Below are positions 43,080 to 55,339 of a stretch of DNA of 64,000 nucleotides, in pieces. The DNA is taken from contig JAHLKD010000087.1 in assembly GCA_025526935.1 (NCBI GenBank), positions 168,632 to 232,631 on the forward strand. Reading direction: 5' to 3'. Numbering within the stretch: the stretch's first letter is position 1; each line of letters opens with the position of its first letter. A program made the translations under genes and the position numbers. A model generated the notes under the pieces. That model was not told where the DNA came from. It made no database searches and saw only the letters and a list, made by a program, of their open reading frames with translations. The DNA is from Cladochytrium replicatum. Taxonomy: Eukaryota; Chytridiomycota; Chytridiomycetes; Cladochytriales; Cladochytriaceae.

Positions 43080-45600
43080 CAGAATTGAGTTTACTAGTTT
43101 GACATGGAGGAATCAGAGCAAACTCACAATGAGCTTGGTAGGTGGTGGTTTTCATGGAATCAAGAAAACTCAACTGAATGTTCACAACCAGTTGTTTATC
43201 CGACCTGAGGCTGACGACCATTGGGATGTCAAAAGCTGCGGCTCTGGATCTTCGGAAGATCAGCGAGCGAGCTCAACGCCTGTATCCCAACCAAGCATCG
43301 TGGCATCGGGTATAGCGCCAGAGGAGGAGAATCGAGTCGAGGAGCTCGTTTCGAGGGATGTCAACGTTGCTACTGTGACTGGGATCGATAGCGTCTCAGT
43401 CGGACCGTGGTATCGATCAGTCCGGAATCCTGATTTCTGAGAATCAGCCCAATATGATGGATCTGCGTGGCAGCAATGAAAATTCTGTGCAGGCAGAAAC
43501 GCCGGAGGAGGTTGACACAGACAATAGCCAGCTCCGTCGCACAACCTATGGTGACTATGGAGCAAGATGAGAACGATCCCGCTGCGATGGAGCAAGATGA
43601 GAACGATCACGCTGCGATCGAGCAAGTGGAGAACGATCGAGCTGCGATGGAGCAAGATGAGGACGGACCGAACGACTCCACGAAGCGTTCCTTGATGGAG
43701 CCGATCCTTGAGGATGCCGATGACATTTATAGATGACCTTGGAGCCCGAATCGATATCGATATGGTGATGAGGACTTTCACAGACGGCGATTGGTGGAAT
43801 GGTAGGGATCGCATCGGTACAACGGATGCACTCCGCCAGCGCTCGTCTCGTCAGCACTGGCACGTTCCTGGTCTTTATCACAGTGTCAAAATCTACAAGG
43901 AACGCACACCTAATGGGCTAGCTAACAATGATTGTCATCTTCTTTTCTTTTTACAATGACATGAAGAATTGATTTCCCAGTTGAGAAGTTCATGGTTGTC
44001 CCGGAGGACTTTTGTTCAGGTTTGCAACGAGATTGCCAAGGACTCAGCACTATCATTCAGAAAGATCGATTACACAAAGTTGGATGGCTTTCCTGTAAAA
44101 GACTATCAGGGTCTATATAAGCCGAGCAATGATAGCTCAGCTTATTTTTCAGATCGGCGCAGCGGAGGAACAAATGTAAGTGGAAGTTGTGGTTGCAGTG
44201 TGGATTTCATATCACTTTCCAAAGTGCCGAAAAGATTGCTGATGCTAGAGACAATGCTTTCAAGGCGGGGCTTTACTTCATTGTCTAAGGAAACATCATT
44301 CTGTTGATTCTGCAATCGTGTTTCTCATTATCCACCTCCCTGAAGAATCTGCATTCTCCAATATAGCACAAACCAGTATTGTCGCAACATGGTGAACTTA
44401 CAGCGGCACCTTTTCAAATTGACTGAGGAGCAGATCTGCCTCTTCTCATCTGAGGATCTCGATAAGTTTAATTGGGACATGCGTATTTGGACCAGTCAGG
44501 CTGGTGCTGATCACATCGATGACAAGGAGGAGGATACTACGATTGACGACTGCTTCTTTGAATACGCGGTGCAGATGGTGCAACAAATGCAAGAGGATTT
44601 CAAGACCTTGACGGGATAGGGTAAATCACACGAGAAATCATTACTAGGCAAAATATTGATTTTGTGCCTTCTTCACAGCTTGTTGATGAAAGATTGAGAC
44701 ACACTGATCATCTAGCAGATGATACGTATATTGGTCCACAAGCAGTTCAAAGCTCAACTCACCAGGCGTTTCTCACTTTTGAGCATATTCCCCGCTGCAT
44801 GGTTGAGCCAGTGCATACTAAAACCTTCCATTCAATGGAAGATGCGGGGAAATTTGTTCGGAGGAAATTGAGCAATGAGCATATTAGGTGGCAGGTTGGC
44901 TCTCAAGTTGGCTCCAAATCGGTTTGCCAGATTGTGGATGAAGTATTGCTGCAGGGCAAAAGTGTTCTCAACCAACGGAACCAGGAAGAAAACACAGTTA
45001 ATGATTGGGAAAACGTAGAATTGAAAAAATATCCCGTATCGGCAAAACGCGAGCGAACCAAATTTGCTTGACTGTTGTGGCTGAATATTCGATCTTCTTA
45101 TCGAACAAAAATACCTGTAAGGTTTCTTTTTGACAAAATTTACATCAATAATAATTATCGTATTTTCAGGAATTTTTCAATGGCTATGAAACCCCTTCCT
45201 GAAAACAACTGGGACATTCCAGAAAGTGGACAAATGTATAAACTCAATCATAGGGAATCAGTGGATAGAGACAATTCGGATGAATATGGCCAGATGGAAG
45301 ACAAAATGAAACGCCTGGAAGTGAACACAGAAGCTGAAGGGGGTGGAGTTGAAAAGGTGGACAGCAAGGCCAATGACGGATCTGCTGACATCGACACTGA
45401 ACCTACAACTCCGCTTGCTCTTGCAAAGCTACTGACATCGGCAGAAATAAAAATTGCAGACTCTGTGAGAGTTGGGCAGAAAAACCACCCACTGTGGCCG
45501 AACCAAGCAGTGTTGCTGATAATGATAATCACATTGACAATAACGCATTGAGCCTCGGTTCGATCACTGAAGTTATGGAATCGCTGGGTGATCTCTGTTT
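43080..45600 (+). repeat. Duplicated segment C, right copy (colinear)
   Basis: Holds P1 (43099-43560), P2 (43560-44700) and P3 (44700-45600) in order on the plus strand. P1/P2 meet at a tandem 36-bp repeat (43555-43670) encoding variants of AAMEQDENDH. P2 has SRQHWHVPGLYHSVKIYKER, EKFMVVPEDF and LFKLTEEQICLFSSEDLDKF. P3 has SSTHQAFLTFEHIPR and MKRLEVNTEAEGGGVE. Frames are broken in several places (for example after EKFMVVPEDF). The homologous copy is at 31581-34140 and lies inverted, apart from P2. Confidence 0.8.
43555..43670 (+). repeat. Tandem 36-bp coding repeat
   Basis: About three units of GATGGAGCAAGATGAGAACG-type sequence, each encoding AAMEQDENDP, AAMEQDENDH or AAIEQVENDR-like 12-residue repeats. 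Shortened pieces of it lie at both edges of the flipped middle part in the left copy (32556-32600 and 33576-33650). Confidence 0.85.
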
Positions 45601-47110
45601 GTCTTGTCTATTGTTACTTCGAGACATTGAAACTAAAGTTTGACATTTGAACATCTGTGCTGAAGCTTGCCTGAAACCTTCAAATTGTTGTGCAAGTTGT
45701 CGCATTCAATCCCAAAAATAGGGCAACAGAAGAGTCATCTGGAACCCAGTCATGGTTAAAAAATCTACCAATCGGGCATTGACAACACTGACCAGACGTT
45801 GGATTATGAGACCAGATTGATGAGCTCAATCAACGACATGTTGGAAGATCAGGAACTGGATAACCTACTTGAAAAGCATCTAAGTTGGCTCTTGGACTCC
45901 AGCAAGGATGAGAGCACATGGACGAGGCCTCAACAGAAACTCAAAAAATTGTTACTAGAACGCAGGTCTTTAACTCAAAATTTGTGTAAGTCAGAGGACA
46001 GGAAGACCTTTGAGAGCTTGCCTCAAGTGGAAGGAGATAGGATTGCAGTTACAAAGGGTTTGGCCGGCTACAAGATGGAAGTGGTAGGGAGCTGCGTGAA
46101 AATTACTTGCAGACAGGAGCCAGAAAGTGCAAATGTGCCTGGAACAAAGAATTAGCCAAAAAACAGAGCTGGCGGAAGAGATGGGCTTCATCAGTGCGGT
46201 TCGGCAAAATCAGAAAAAGTAACAAGGTCTCAAAGTTTCACCCTGATAGAATATAAATGTTGGTGTGGCAAAAAGATTTATGCAGAATTCTCACCTCTAC
46301 AAGATGCTTATCGATTCGGGGCAAACTGAACGCCAAAGGCATGTATTCAGGAACAACGAGCCAAAGACCCATGTGCACGTTCACAGTGCTATGTGCACCA
46401 GGAAAGAGTTGCAAATTTATGAGCGAAACATGTGTGAGCGGCACATTCCTAAACAGTCGCTGCTTGAAAACACAAACTCATTTACCATTGAAGCAACAAG
46501 ATCAATATGGAATGAGAATCATATTGACTATTTTTACTAAGCTGATTAGAATTCAAATCTGCAGGCGAGCTTATGGCCTGAGGCTCAATTTGTATCTGGT
46601 GCTTGTGCAGGATGGACTGACAACAAAAGCTTGCCTGGAAAAGCTCCGTAGAAAATCAGTCTATTATATCAAGAAGTTCAGTGTCATCAGGAGAATACCA
46701 AACAAAATGTACTTCGTTGGTTTCGACTTGTCAAAGGCGTTATTGTGTGTTTGCATTTTGTCAGGAGACAAACCCAAGGCCAATGATATCAGTTAAAGGA
46801 TAATTTTTTCAACTAAACTACATTAGATGAGCATTTACCGATTCAATCAAGATGCCAGTGATTTGCGGCCGCAACAATAGCTTGACATTTGACCTTGTTA
46901 TGATGCCAAAACTCCCCAGGATCATCGACATGAACTTCATCAAAGGAACTGACGATATTTCCTTTGTTGAATCACCCGGACATACTTGTTACTACAGCCT
47001 TCTCACTGCACAATTCAGACCTGTGGTAACTCACTTTCCATCAAACATAAGCATGTGTCATTTTGCGGTCGGTCAGAAGGCCATCTGTGAAGATGTTCAT
47101 CAACTCTAGT
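45601..47110. other. Decayed coding-like stretch, unrecognised
   Basis: Plus-strand frames at 45799-46155 (Leu/Lys-rich, LEKHLSWLLDSSKDES), 46265-46540, about 46550-46796 and 46852-47109 look like fragments of one or more genes, but no motif is recognised. By position it may be the central part of the same large gene as segment C and the VWA relic, missing from the left copy. Confidence 0.35.
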
Positions 47111-47179
47111 GGAATATTTTGTTCGAGAGAATCATATCCACAGAGAAGTCAGTGGTACTCTTAGCAGTGTAATCGTCTG

Positions 47180-48034
47180 TGCCAACACTGAACACAAAGC
47201 TGATAAAACACCATGGGGAGTCAGGACTTAGTATGTAGTCAACTGCTTGAAAAGTTATTTTTTTCAGAAGGAAACAACATTCTTGGACTTTTACAGGTGG
47301 CAGGGACACAAGTAAGGTATTTACAGAAGAATGCCAGTGACTGCAAGGTTGGCAAGTTTCCAGAGACGATCAAACAAGCCAATGAGGACCACGAAGGACG
47401 AAACAGGCTCTCAAACTGTCAGAACAACTTTTGACAATGACAAAATATTTTGATGAGACTGCAAAGAATGAGAGAAGGACCCGAATCGCACCAGAATGTG
47501 AAAGAAGGCACCCATTGATCAGTTGGGGCCGGTGCATTGATTCAGCACAGTGAGCAGGAAGAGCTTGCAAGATTCCAAGATTGTTACTGCAATGGAAAGA
47601 GGGAAGAAGGCTGCGTGCGAGGAGATTGGCATATGGAAAGCACGTGCAACTGCCGTGGAAGAAGAGCTTGCCATTCTGAACAGCACCAACATGAACAGGC
47701 AGCCCAAGAACCATCTTGTCAGCTATTAACGCAATTGGCTGAATTCCCAAGGTTGATGCAACCAGTTCTCTTGCATTGGTAAGCCTGCAGCAGCCCCGAA
47801 GTACGGCTATCCTTTTGGTGAGGGAGGTCGTCTAGGGAATCTGCTTCCGGATGCATAAGATCAATGAAGTAATACATGATCTCAAATTGCCATCGTTACC
47901 ACCATCGATCAAGTTGGTCAATGTCAACAACAAAAAACTCTCGAAAAATGAGTTCCTACCACCCATCTTCGTTGAATCTGCCAACCGCAACAAGCCAAAC
48001 ATCTAGTAGTAGTGCTCAGAGCGATCTCACTCTT
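47180..48034 (+). pseudogene. Degraded plus-strand copy of the coiled-coil element ORF
   Basis: Homologous to the middle and end of the 560-residue ORF, with many frameshifts. Pieces correspond to SFQKETTFLDFYRRQGHK (here read in another frame near 47255-47310), the coiled coil near 47540-47680, STAILLV at about 47800, the LPSLPPSIKLVNVN stretch at about 47890 and FLPPIFVES at about 47955, then SSSAQSDLTLL. It ends at about 48034 against an inverted copy. Confidence 0.8.
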
Positions 48035-49270
48035 CTTGCAATCTCCTCGGACGCCACATTCTTCTCCCTTTCCATTGCAGCAGTAATCTCCCTGAATCTT
48101 GCAAGCTCTTCGTGCTCGCCATGCTGAATCAATGCGCCGGCCCTGCCCCACTGATCAATGAGTGCCTTCTCTCGCATTTCTACTGTGATTCAGGTCCTTC
48201 TCTCACTCTTTGCTGTCTCTTCTCAATTATTTGTCATGTTTACGAGTTGTTCTGGTGTTTGAGGACCTGTTTGTCCTTTCACAGTTCTCATTGGCTCGTT
48301 GATAGTCGTCAACCTTTGCAGTGACAGGCATTCCTCTGTAAATGACTTGTGTCCCTGCCACCTGTAAAAGTCCAGAAATGTTGTTTCCTTCTGAAAAGAA
48401 GAACTTCCAAGCACTCCATACAGTCTGTTGTCCCTTGCGCATGGTGTCCAACAGTCCAAGGGACCTGGCAATACTTCCAGGGCGGTTTTTCAGATGCCAG
48501 AGAAAGTTTTTGTTGATCCTGTCTTGTCGACTTTCTGGCTCCACCTGCATTTCGAAACCAAACAGGTTCTCAGTCCATTATCAACCTTATAGTTAATCCT
48601 TCCACTCTTCTATCAACATCTGTGTCTGATGAAAGCATTGATAGTTGAACCGATTCAGCTACTGGCTCCAGTTACACTGAAGAGTCAGCAAACCGAACTT
48701 CGGCAGGAGGCTCTGTTGCATGCTGAGAAGCCATGCCCAACTCACTTGGGGCATTGGAAGACGATGTGGAGTCAGGCTCTCGAGCACTGTTGTCGCCACT
48801 TTGCTCTGATATACGTCTGCATTTGTTATGCACTCTGTTTCCCTCGTCGGACGCCTCTGAAATTTGTGGGGCTGGCAGACTTCGCTTCCGTGTGTCAAAG
48901 GGTTGACTGTCCACAAGTCTTTGGCTTGTGTCGGAGGCTGCCATACGCTTTGGTTTAACAAAAAGGCTTTTGTCATTGTGTGGCTGGAATGTTATGGACT
49001 TGAATGTCCGGGTGGACAGAAAGCACAGCTCTCGATGTCTGTTGTGGCGAAAATTGTTTGTTAGCTTCTTGGAAAGTGTCCAGGTGAACAGAAAGTACAG
49101 CTCTCGAGGTCTGTTGCGGTGGAAATTGTTCATTACACATCTTATATTGGTTCTTCTTGGAAAGCGTCCAGCCGGGCAGAAAATACATGGTTGTGATAGA
49201 AATTGTTTGATACAAAACTTATATGGCATCTTTGTGGAAAGTGTCTGTGTGGACAGAAAGTACAAAGCTT
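48035..49270 (-). pseudogene. Degraded minus-strand copy of the coiled-coil element with its hairpin cluster
   Basis: Read on the minus strand from 49270 it keeps the unit's order: four hairpin motifs (14-mers at 49242, 49165, 49078 and 49005), then an N-terminal ORF region from about 48966 (MAASDTSQRLVDSQPFD, Ser/Glu-rich like the intact protein's start), the RGMPVTAKVD region near 48320, and the coiled coil ending at about 48035. The N-terminal part differs clearly from that of copies 1 and 2, so this is an older or different subfamily. It abuts the plus-strand copy head-on, making an inverted pair. Confidence 0.75.
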
Positions 49271-49284
49271 TGTTTTAGCTTCCT

Positions 49285-49940
49285 TCGGAACTGGGATGAC
49301 AGCCGGTAATTGTGATCTTTTCGTAAATTTGGCGCCATGTGAACTAACAGCGAATTTTAAAGTTGTCCTGTTGTGATATTTCTTTCGGACGGTGAAGATC
49401 GCCTCCCTTAGACCCAGCTCTCTATGCTTGGTCGACGCTCCACAACAAAAGGGTCGGTCTTTCTGGCTACTGGTCCCAGTTCATGTGACTCATGGACTTC
49501 ATTCAGAATTGCTACTCACTTCCATGCCAATTTGATTGGTCGCTTGTCTTCTCACGTCGTTCAGAACATGGCTGACCCAATGAAGCAGTAACACCCTTGC
49601 GCATCCGCCGATCAATTTGCCAAATTCTACCATGCGACTCAGGATGTCCAACTTTCAGACCTGTTGAATCAGCTTGCGACCTCCCTGTCCCTGCAGACTA
49701 CGAAGCCCTTGATGTTTTGTGTGTGAGTGTTGAGCAGGGCGTCGCGTCTCCATTTTACTTCCAACCATGTATAATATGTACACCATTTGGGTATGTTGTA
49801 GTTTGTGGTAGTGGTGTAATATGCTGTGCCGCAATTGGTTCAAGTTGTTTTGTCATTGAGTGGTTTGCTAGCGTACTCCATTGGGCATTTGCCATGATTA
49901 CTATTATTACTGTTACAGTATTACTATTGGATGTGGTTTT
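49285..49940 (+). pseudogene. VWA-domain gene, 3' part only (right copy B')
   Basis: Matches 29925-30550 in inverted orientation with little divergence. It starts exactly at the end of the hairpin cluster with the codons for RNWD, continues through the region that follows the VWA start (LIFLSDGED equivalent disrupted) and the post-VWA segment (FYHATQDVQLSDLLNQLATS), and ends in A/T-rich sequence. The VWA domain proper and everything upstream are missing, apparently displaced by the coiled-coil element. Confidence 0.75.
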
Positions 49941-51018
49941 CTAAACATATCTGCAACCATAGCTGTTTTGGAGACCTGCTTTGTTTGAACTAATTTCTTT
50001 TCAATACATTGAGTAACAAACTTTTCTCGCATACACAAGTGTTTGGTACGTCGATTATTGGTCATATCATTCGTGATCGCCTCAGTGGACTTGTCGTCCT
50101 GGCACATAAGTTGAGTTCTTTTCGTGCATGGAGGACTGTCACATTATGTAATGTCTAGTTACGTCTGGACCCCTCCCCTGGCCTCTCTGCTGAGCTTCTG
50201 GACTTGATGGCACCTCTACTTGTCACGCATGCGCTTATCGTTTTGACGATGAAGAGGGATCCAATGCTTGACTCTCCAATCAGCGGCTCAAACTACACAA
50301 TGTGTTCTGGTGTTACCTTCAACATCTGCTTACTACCAAGGAAGACTGCCGTGACGTTGTGCTGCAGAACATCCCTCAGAACAAGCGGCAAAGATCTGGT
50401 GCACCGGCGCCGACATGACGGAATTCTACTGGTCGGAGACGCTACCGGCTTTTTAGGGAGACCGAGTGTTAGCATTTTGGTCTGCCCGATTGATACAGTG
50501 ATGAATAGTTTTTTAAATGGTTTGTCTGACGCTGACACCAGTCTCCGCGAACTCATCGACGCAGTGCCTGCAGTCAATCGCACCGGCACCAATGCTACTG
50601 TAGAAAAAGCAACGAATACATCAGTCATGCATTCACCACGGATACCGTTTACGTCGGTGTGATCACCTCATTGACAATAAGGTTCACACTTTCAACTTTG
50701 GTGGACGCGGTTGATGCAGCGGCTAGCCCTCCATGATCTTGTGTGGTCTTTCATAATCGTGCATTCATTCGCTGTTGATTCTCCATGTCAAAGCCACGGC
50801 TCAACTCAACGTGCTCCATGTCGGCGTGCTGGCCGAGCAGCCTGAGCACATGCAAGATGTCCATTCAACGACGGCCGTTCACAGTCCACACCAGCACACT
50901 CACACAGCTCTCCCGCATAAGCACAGCGACCCCCCGCCATCCTCTGCCCCCCCTTCGCTGTTTCGCGTGGGAATGTCCCTCCCGTTGTGGCTTGGATAGA
51001 CCCCGGTGGATTTCTACG
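49941..51018. other. Stretch upstream of glutaminyl-tRNA synthetase
   Basis: A plus-strand frame at 50204-50662 (152 codons, containing HDGILLVGDATGFLGRPS) has no clear family and no visible splice partners. The last 200 bp before 51019 are C/T-rich and should be the GlnRS promoter. Nothing else is supported. Confidence 0.4.
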
Positions 51019-53588
51019 ATGAGCGACATCGAGACGTTGTTTGCCGGACTGGGGCTGTCGGCCCAGAAGGCAGCAGAGACCGCGTCAAATAAGAAGCTGT
51101 CTGCAAACTTGCAGAAGGTGCTCGACGAGGTATGCATAACTATCAAACTGTCATTCCGATTGTTCGTTATTGACCGATCTGTTGGCCAGGCGGGCGTAAC
51201 GTCGGCTGTCGATAAGAGCATCGGAATGCTCTACTACGACCTCGCTTCGATCGTCACCCCGGCAGCACTGGACCACCTCGCATTCATTGCTCACGCAATC
51301 CGCGATGGGAAGCTCAAGTCAAAGGACCAGCTCACGGCCGCGATCAAGTTTGCCGCTGATGTGCCCAAAGGTGCTTCTATTGCTGAAAAGGATTTCAATG
51401 AGGCTTGTGGTGTGGGTAAGGAAGCGAGCTTTTTATTAACAGGAATACGGTCGGATAGGGACTGACGGGATTTCTATTCAAGGCGTGGAAGTGACGCCGG
51501 AGCAGATTAAAGCCGAAATCACCAAGATCTTGGACTCGCGTGCAAGGGACCTGGAGGAGAAGCGGTACGGGGTTGTGAGTCAGCTCTTGGGTGTTGCACG
51601 CCAGGAACTTCGATGGGCGAACGGAGTGCTCGTCAAGGAGGAGCTTGACAAGCAGGTTTTGGCTCGTATTGGCCCAAAAGACGAACGTGACGACCCAAAA
51701 GCAAAGGTAGCAAACTTAACGATAAAGGACAGAATTCCGAAATCTGACTTCTGTATTTTTCGAGCAGAAGAAGAGGGAACAGGAAGCCAAAGCTGCTGCT
51801 AAGCCTGAGGAGAAGAAGGCAAAAGCAGCATCGGCAGCCGAAAGCACATCAGCAAAGATCTCTGAAGCCGGAAACAGCTTCGGGTTTGTTTTTGAGGGGG
51901 AGCTGGCAAAGCTTCATAAACCAGGCGGGAACAAGCAGACCAAGGAGGAGCTCATGGTCGAGCACCTGAAGCGAACAAGTGGAAAAGTGGTCACTCGATT
52001 CCCTCCTGAACCAAACGGATTCCTGCACATTGGACACGCAAAAGCCATCAACGTCAACTTTGGTTATGCAAAGGCCCACGGTGGCATCACGTACCTCCGA
52101 TACGACGATACGAACCCGGAGGCGGAGGAGAAGAAATACTTTGACTCCATCCTCGAGATGGTGCGCTGGCTCGGCTTTGAGCCGTACGCTGTCACGTATT
52201 CGTCCGACCACTTCCAGAGGTTGTTCGATCTCGCCGTGGATCTCATCAAGAGAGACAAGGCGTACGTGTGCCACTGTACACCAGAGCAGATCTACGAAGA
52301 CCGCGGCGGAAAGGAGAAAGGGCCACGAAAGGAGTGCGCGCACCGCAATCGACCTGTCTCCGAGTCGCTGGAGGAGTTCCGGAAGATGAAGGAAGGGCAG
52401 TACGGCGAAGGCGAGGCGATCTTGCGGATGAAGATGAACATGCAGGATGGAAACCCCCAGTTCTGGGATCTGGTCGCGTACCGTGTGATGTACACCCCAC
52501 ACTACCGCACAGGCGACGAGTGGTGCATTTACCCTACGTACGACTACACCCACTGTCTGTGCGACTCGTTCGAGGACATCACGCACTCGCTTTGCACGAC
52601 CGAGTTCCAGCAAAGCCGGGCATCATACTACTGGCTAGTGGACGCTCTTGAGATCTACAAGCCCGTTCAGTGGGAGTACGGTCGCCTGAACGTGACGCAT
52701 TCGATCATGTCGAAGCGACGACTGGCCATGCTGGTCAAGGACGGGCATGTGAAAGGCTGGGACGATCCGAGGATGTTTACGCTCGTCGGTGTACGACGAC
52801 GGGGGTTCACGCCGGAAGCCATCAACGCTTTCGTTCGGGATCTCGGCGTAACGAAAGCGGACTCTGTGATCCCAGTCGAGCGGCTCGAGAACTACGTCCG
52901 GGACCATCTGAACGAGGTTGCGCCGCGGCTGATGGTCGTGCTCGATCCGCTGAAGGTGACGCTGACCAACATGGGCGAGAACGAGGTGCAAGAACTCACG
53001 GTGTCCAACAAGCCCCGTGACGAAGCGATGGGATCGCACACAGTTCCGTTCACGAGGACGGTGTACATCGACGCCAGCGATTTCAAGGAGGTCGACGACG
53101 ACCCGAACTTTTACCGCCTGGCTGTCGGAAAGACGGTGGGTCTTCTCAATGTTCCGCACCCAATCCGAGCCACTGGCGTGGTCAAGGACGCGTCCGGGAA
53201 GGTCGTGGAGGTGGTTGCGTCGGTGGACAAGGACGCAAAGAAGCCAAAGACGTACATCCACTGGGTGGCGGAGTCCAAGAAGCACAACTCGCCCGTAAAA
53301 GTTGAAGTGAGGAAGTACTCAAACCTGTTCTACCATGAGGATCCGTATGACGAGAAGGTGGTCCCTAGGGGGTGGATCACGGACGTGAACCCGAACTCGT
53401 TGGAGGTCGTGACTGCATTCGCGGAGGTGGGAGTCAAGCCTGCAAAGGTGGAGGACAAGTTCCAGTTTGTGAGGGTGGGGTACTTTTGCGTTGATCCGGA
53501 CTCTGATGTTGCAGCAGGAAAGTACGTGTTTAATTCCACCGTTGGGCTGAAGGAGGACACTAGCAAGAAACAGGCGGATCAGAAGTGA
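51019..53588 (+). CDS. GLN4: Glutaminyl-tRNA synthetase, cytosolic
   Basis: Four exons: 51019-51129, 51190-51415, 51483-51706 and 51768-53588. Introns are 60, 67 and 61 nt; 793 residues, close to yeast Gln4. The enzyme charges tRNA-Gln with glutamine using ATP. Exons 1-3 encode the eukaryote-specific N-terminal domain (ETLFAGLGLSAQKAAET, then ITPAALDHLAFIAHAIRDGK-type), joined by a Lys/Ala-rich linker to the class I core. The first signature, PPEPNGFLHIGHAK, has HIGH at about 274-277. The second signature is SIMSKRR at about 499-505 (KMSKS equivalent). YDDTNPEAEE and GDEWCIYPTYDYTHCLCD are typical. The C-terminal anticodon-binding beta-barrels are complete. The gene appears intact. Confidence 0.96.
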
Positions 53589-54027
53589 GGTTCTTGCACA
53601 CAAACCGAAGTGGTTTATCAACAATGCCAACCAGTACTTAATGAATGCTGCCGCTGTATTTCCCTGTCCATCACGTCACGTCTGGCCCACCCTGTGCGCA
53701 TTAATGCATCGATGCGACTAACTTAATTGGCTGACAACACTCCGTTTCGTTACGATTCTCCTCTGGTTTCTCCCGCCCTCTCGACGCTTCAACTGCCCGT
53801 GTCGTCGCCGTCCCCGGCTATTTTCATTTTCCCGTTTCCCGCCCCACGCGACAAAAACTCGCCCTCACAGAAACGCAATTGAGACGGAGAACCCTCCTGG
53901 CTCTCAATGTAAGACCACTGCGTCTTGTCTACTGTACGGCAGTGTACCGATATTGAACCACGCCGTTGTTCTATTATTAGTTTCAGAACAAGGTCGTTCC
54001 GCTTCAGACTCGAACCGTACAACCAGA
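53589..54027. promoter_or_regulatory. GlnRS terminator / mitoferrin promoter interval
   Basis: 439 bp between two same-strand genes. It contains C/T-rich sequence before 53890; no TATA box or repeat was noticed. Confidence 0.45.
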
Positions 54028-55339
54028 ATGTCGGATACAGAGATCGTTTCGGTCGAAGATCCAGAATACGAGTCGCTCCCTGATGCCTCCGTAACAATGC
54101 AGATGGTCGCTGGTGCCTGTGCAGGGATTACGGAGCACACATTCATGTACCCCATCGACGCTATCAAGGTAAACAACTGTACCCCGCTCCTTTTAGTCTG
54201 CGCGCGCTCAGTTTGGGGACCAGCGCGGCTAAAGATACGTGCTGTAGATCGAAGGGACGTCCGAACCTGTATCTGACCGTTCTCTATATTTCTCCTCTTT
54301 TTCCAGACCCGTATGCAGGTCTTTACATCAAATCCTCAGGCGATCTACTCCAGTATGGGCGCCGCTTTGAAACGCATCTCAACAACCGAAGGCGTGCTCA
54401 CACTCTACCGCGGAGTTACAAGTGTGATGGTCGGAGCCGGTCCCGCACACGCACTCTACTTTAGCACGTACGAGCAATGTAAAAAGGTTTTCGGCGCAAA
54501 TGGAGAGGGGCACCATCCCATTGCTTCGGGTATGTTAAAAGGCTGAACTTTCTTTGTGATTTACTAATTATCATTATTTTTTAGCGGCTGCTGGAGCCTG
54601 TGCAACCATTGCTAGTGACGGTCTTATGAACCCCTTCGATGGTGAGCAATAAACTCCGGCTGTTCAAAAAGATGTGAGCTGACAGATTTTATTCTTTAGT
54701 CGTCAAGCAACGAATGCAAGTCCACGGCTCAACCTATCGCTCCATGATCGACTGCTTTAAATCCGTTGTGCGGACCGAAGGCGTCGGCGCCTTGTACATC
54801 TCATACCCAACCACCCTGACCATGACGATTCCCTTCCAATCGATCCACTTTGCGTCCTACGAGTACTTCCGTAAGACCCTGAACCCATCGGGGCAGTACG
54901 CCCCATGGACGCACATCACGGCCGGTGGGCTTGCAGGTGCTTTGGCAGCGGCCGCGACGACGCCGCTCGATGTCGCAAAGACTTTGCTTCAGACAAGGGG
55001 GACGAGCACAGACCCGGTGATTAGGAACGCGAGGGGAATGCTGGATGCGATAGGGATCATCTGGAAGCGTCAGGGGATCAACGGGTTCTTCAGAGGACTT
55101 CAACCGAGAATATTCAGTCACATGCCGGCGACCGCGATCTGCTGGACCACGGTGAGTTTACGAAGGCAGTGGGGTGTGAGATATCTGATGAAGAATATTC
55201 CATTCCGCAGTACGAGTTCTTGAAGCACCTTATGCAGGTGCAGTCTTATCTGGTCACGAAGCGGGCGAATGTCGCGGCTGCAAAATCGGCGACTTCAAGC
55301 CCATTATCTTCGTCTACCACCACCCCACCGACGCGATGA
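54028..55339 (+). CDS. Mitoferrin (mitochondrial iron transporter, MRS3/4 type)
   Basis: Five exons: 54028-54168, 54307-54529, 54585-54641, 54700-55151 and 55211-55339; 333 residues. It belongs to the SLC25 mitochondrial carrier family. The three carrier signatures are present: PIDAIKTR (spanning the first splice), PFDVVKQR (spanning the third) and PLDVAKT, each starting a homologous repeat. [16 protein letters not shown] and [20 protein letters not shown] are typical of mitoferrins, which carry iron across the inner membrane for heme and Fe-S cluster synthesis. Other mitoferrin-like residues include [14 protein letters not shown]. The C-terminus is extended by a Ser/Thr/Pro tail. Every intron joins the frame exactly. 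Confidence 0.93.

Noticed and set aside
51849-53285. Minus-strand frames of 200-254 codons within GlnRS
   Set aside because: Shadows of the intact, well-conserved synthetase exon.
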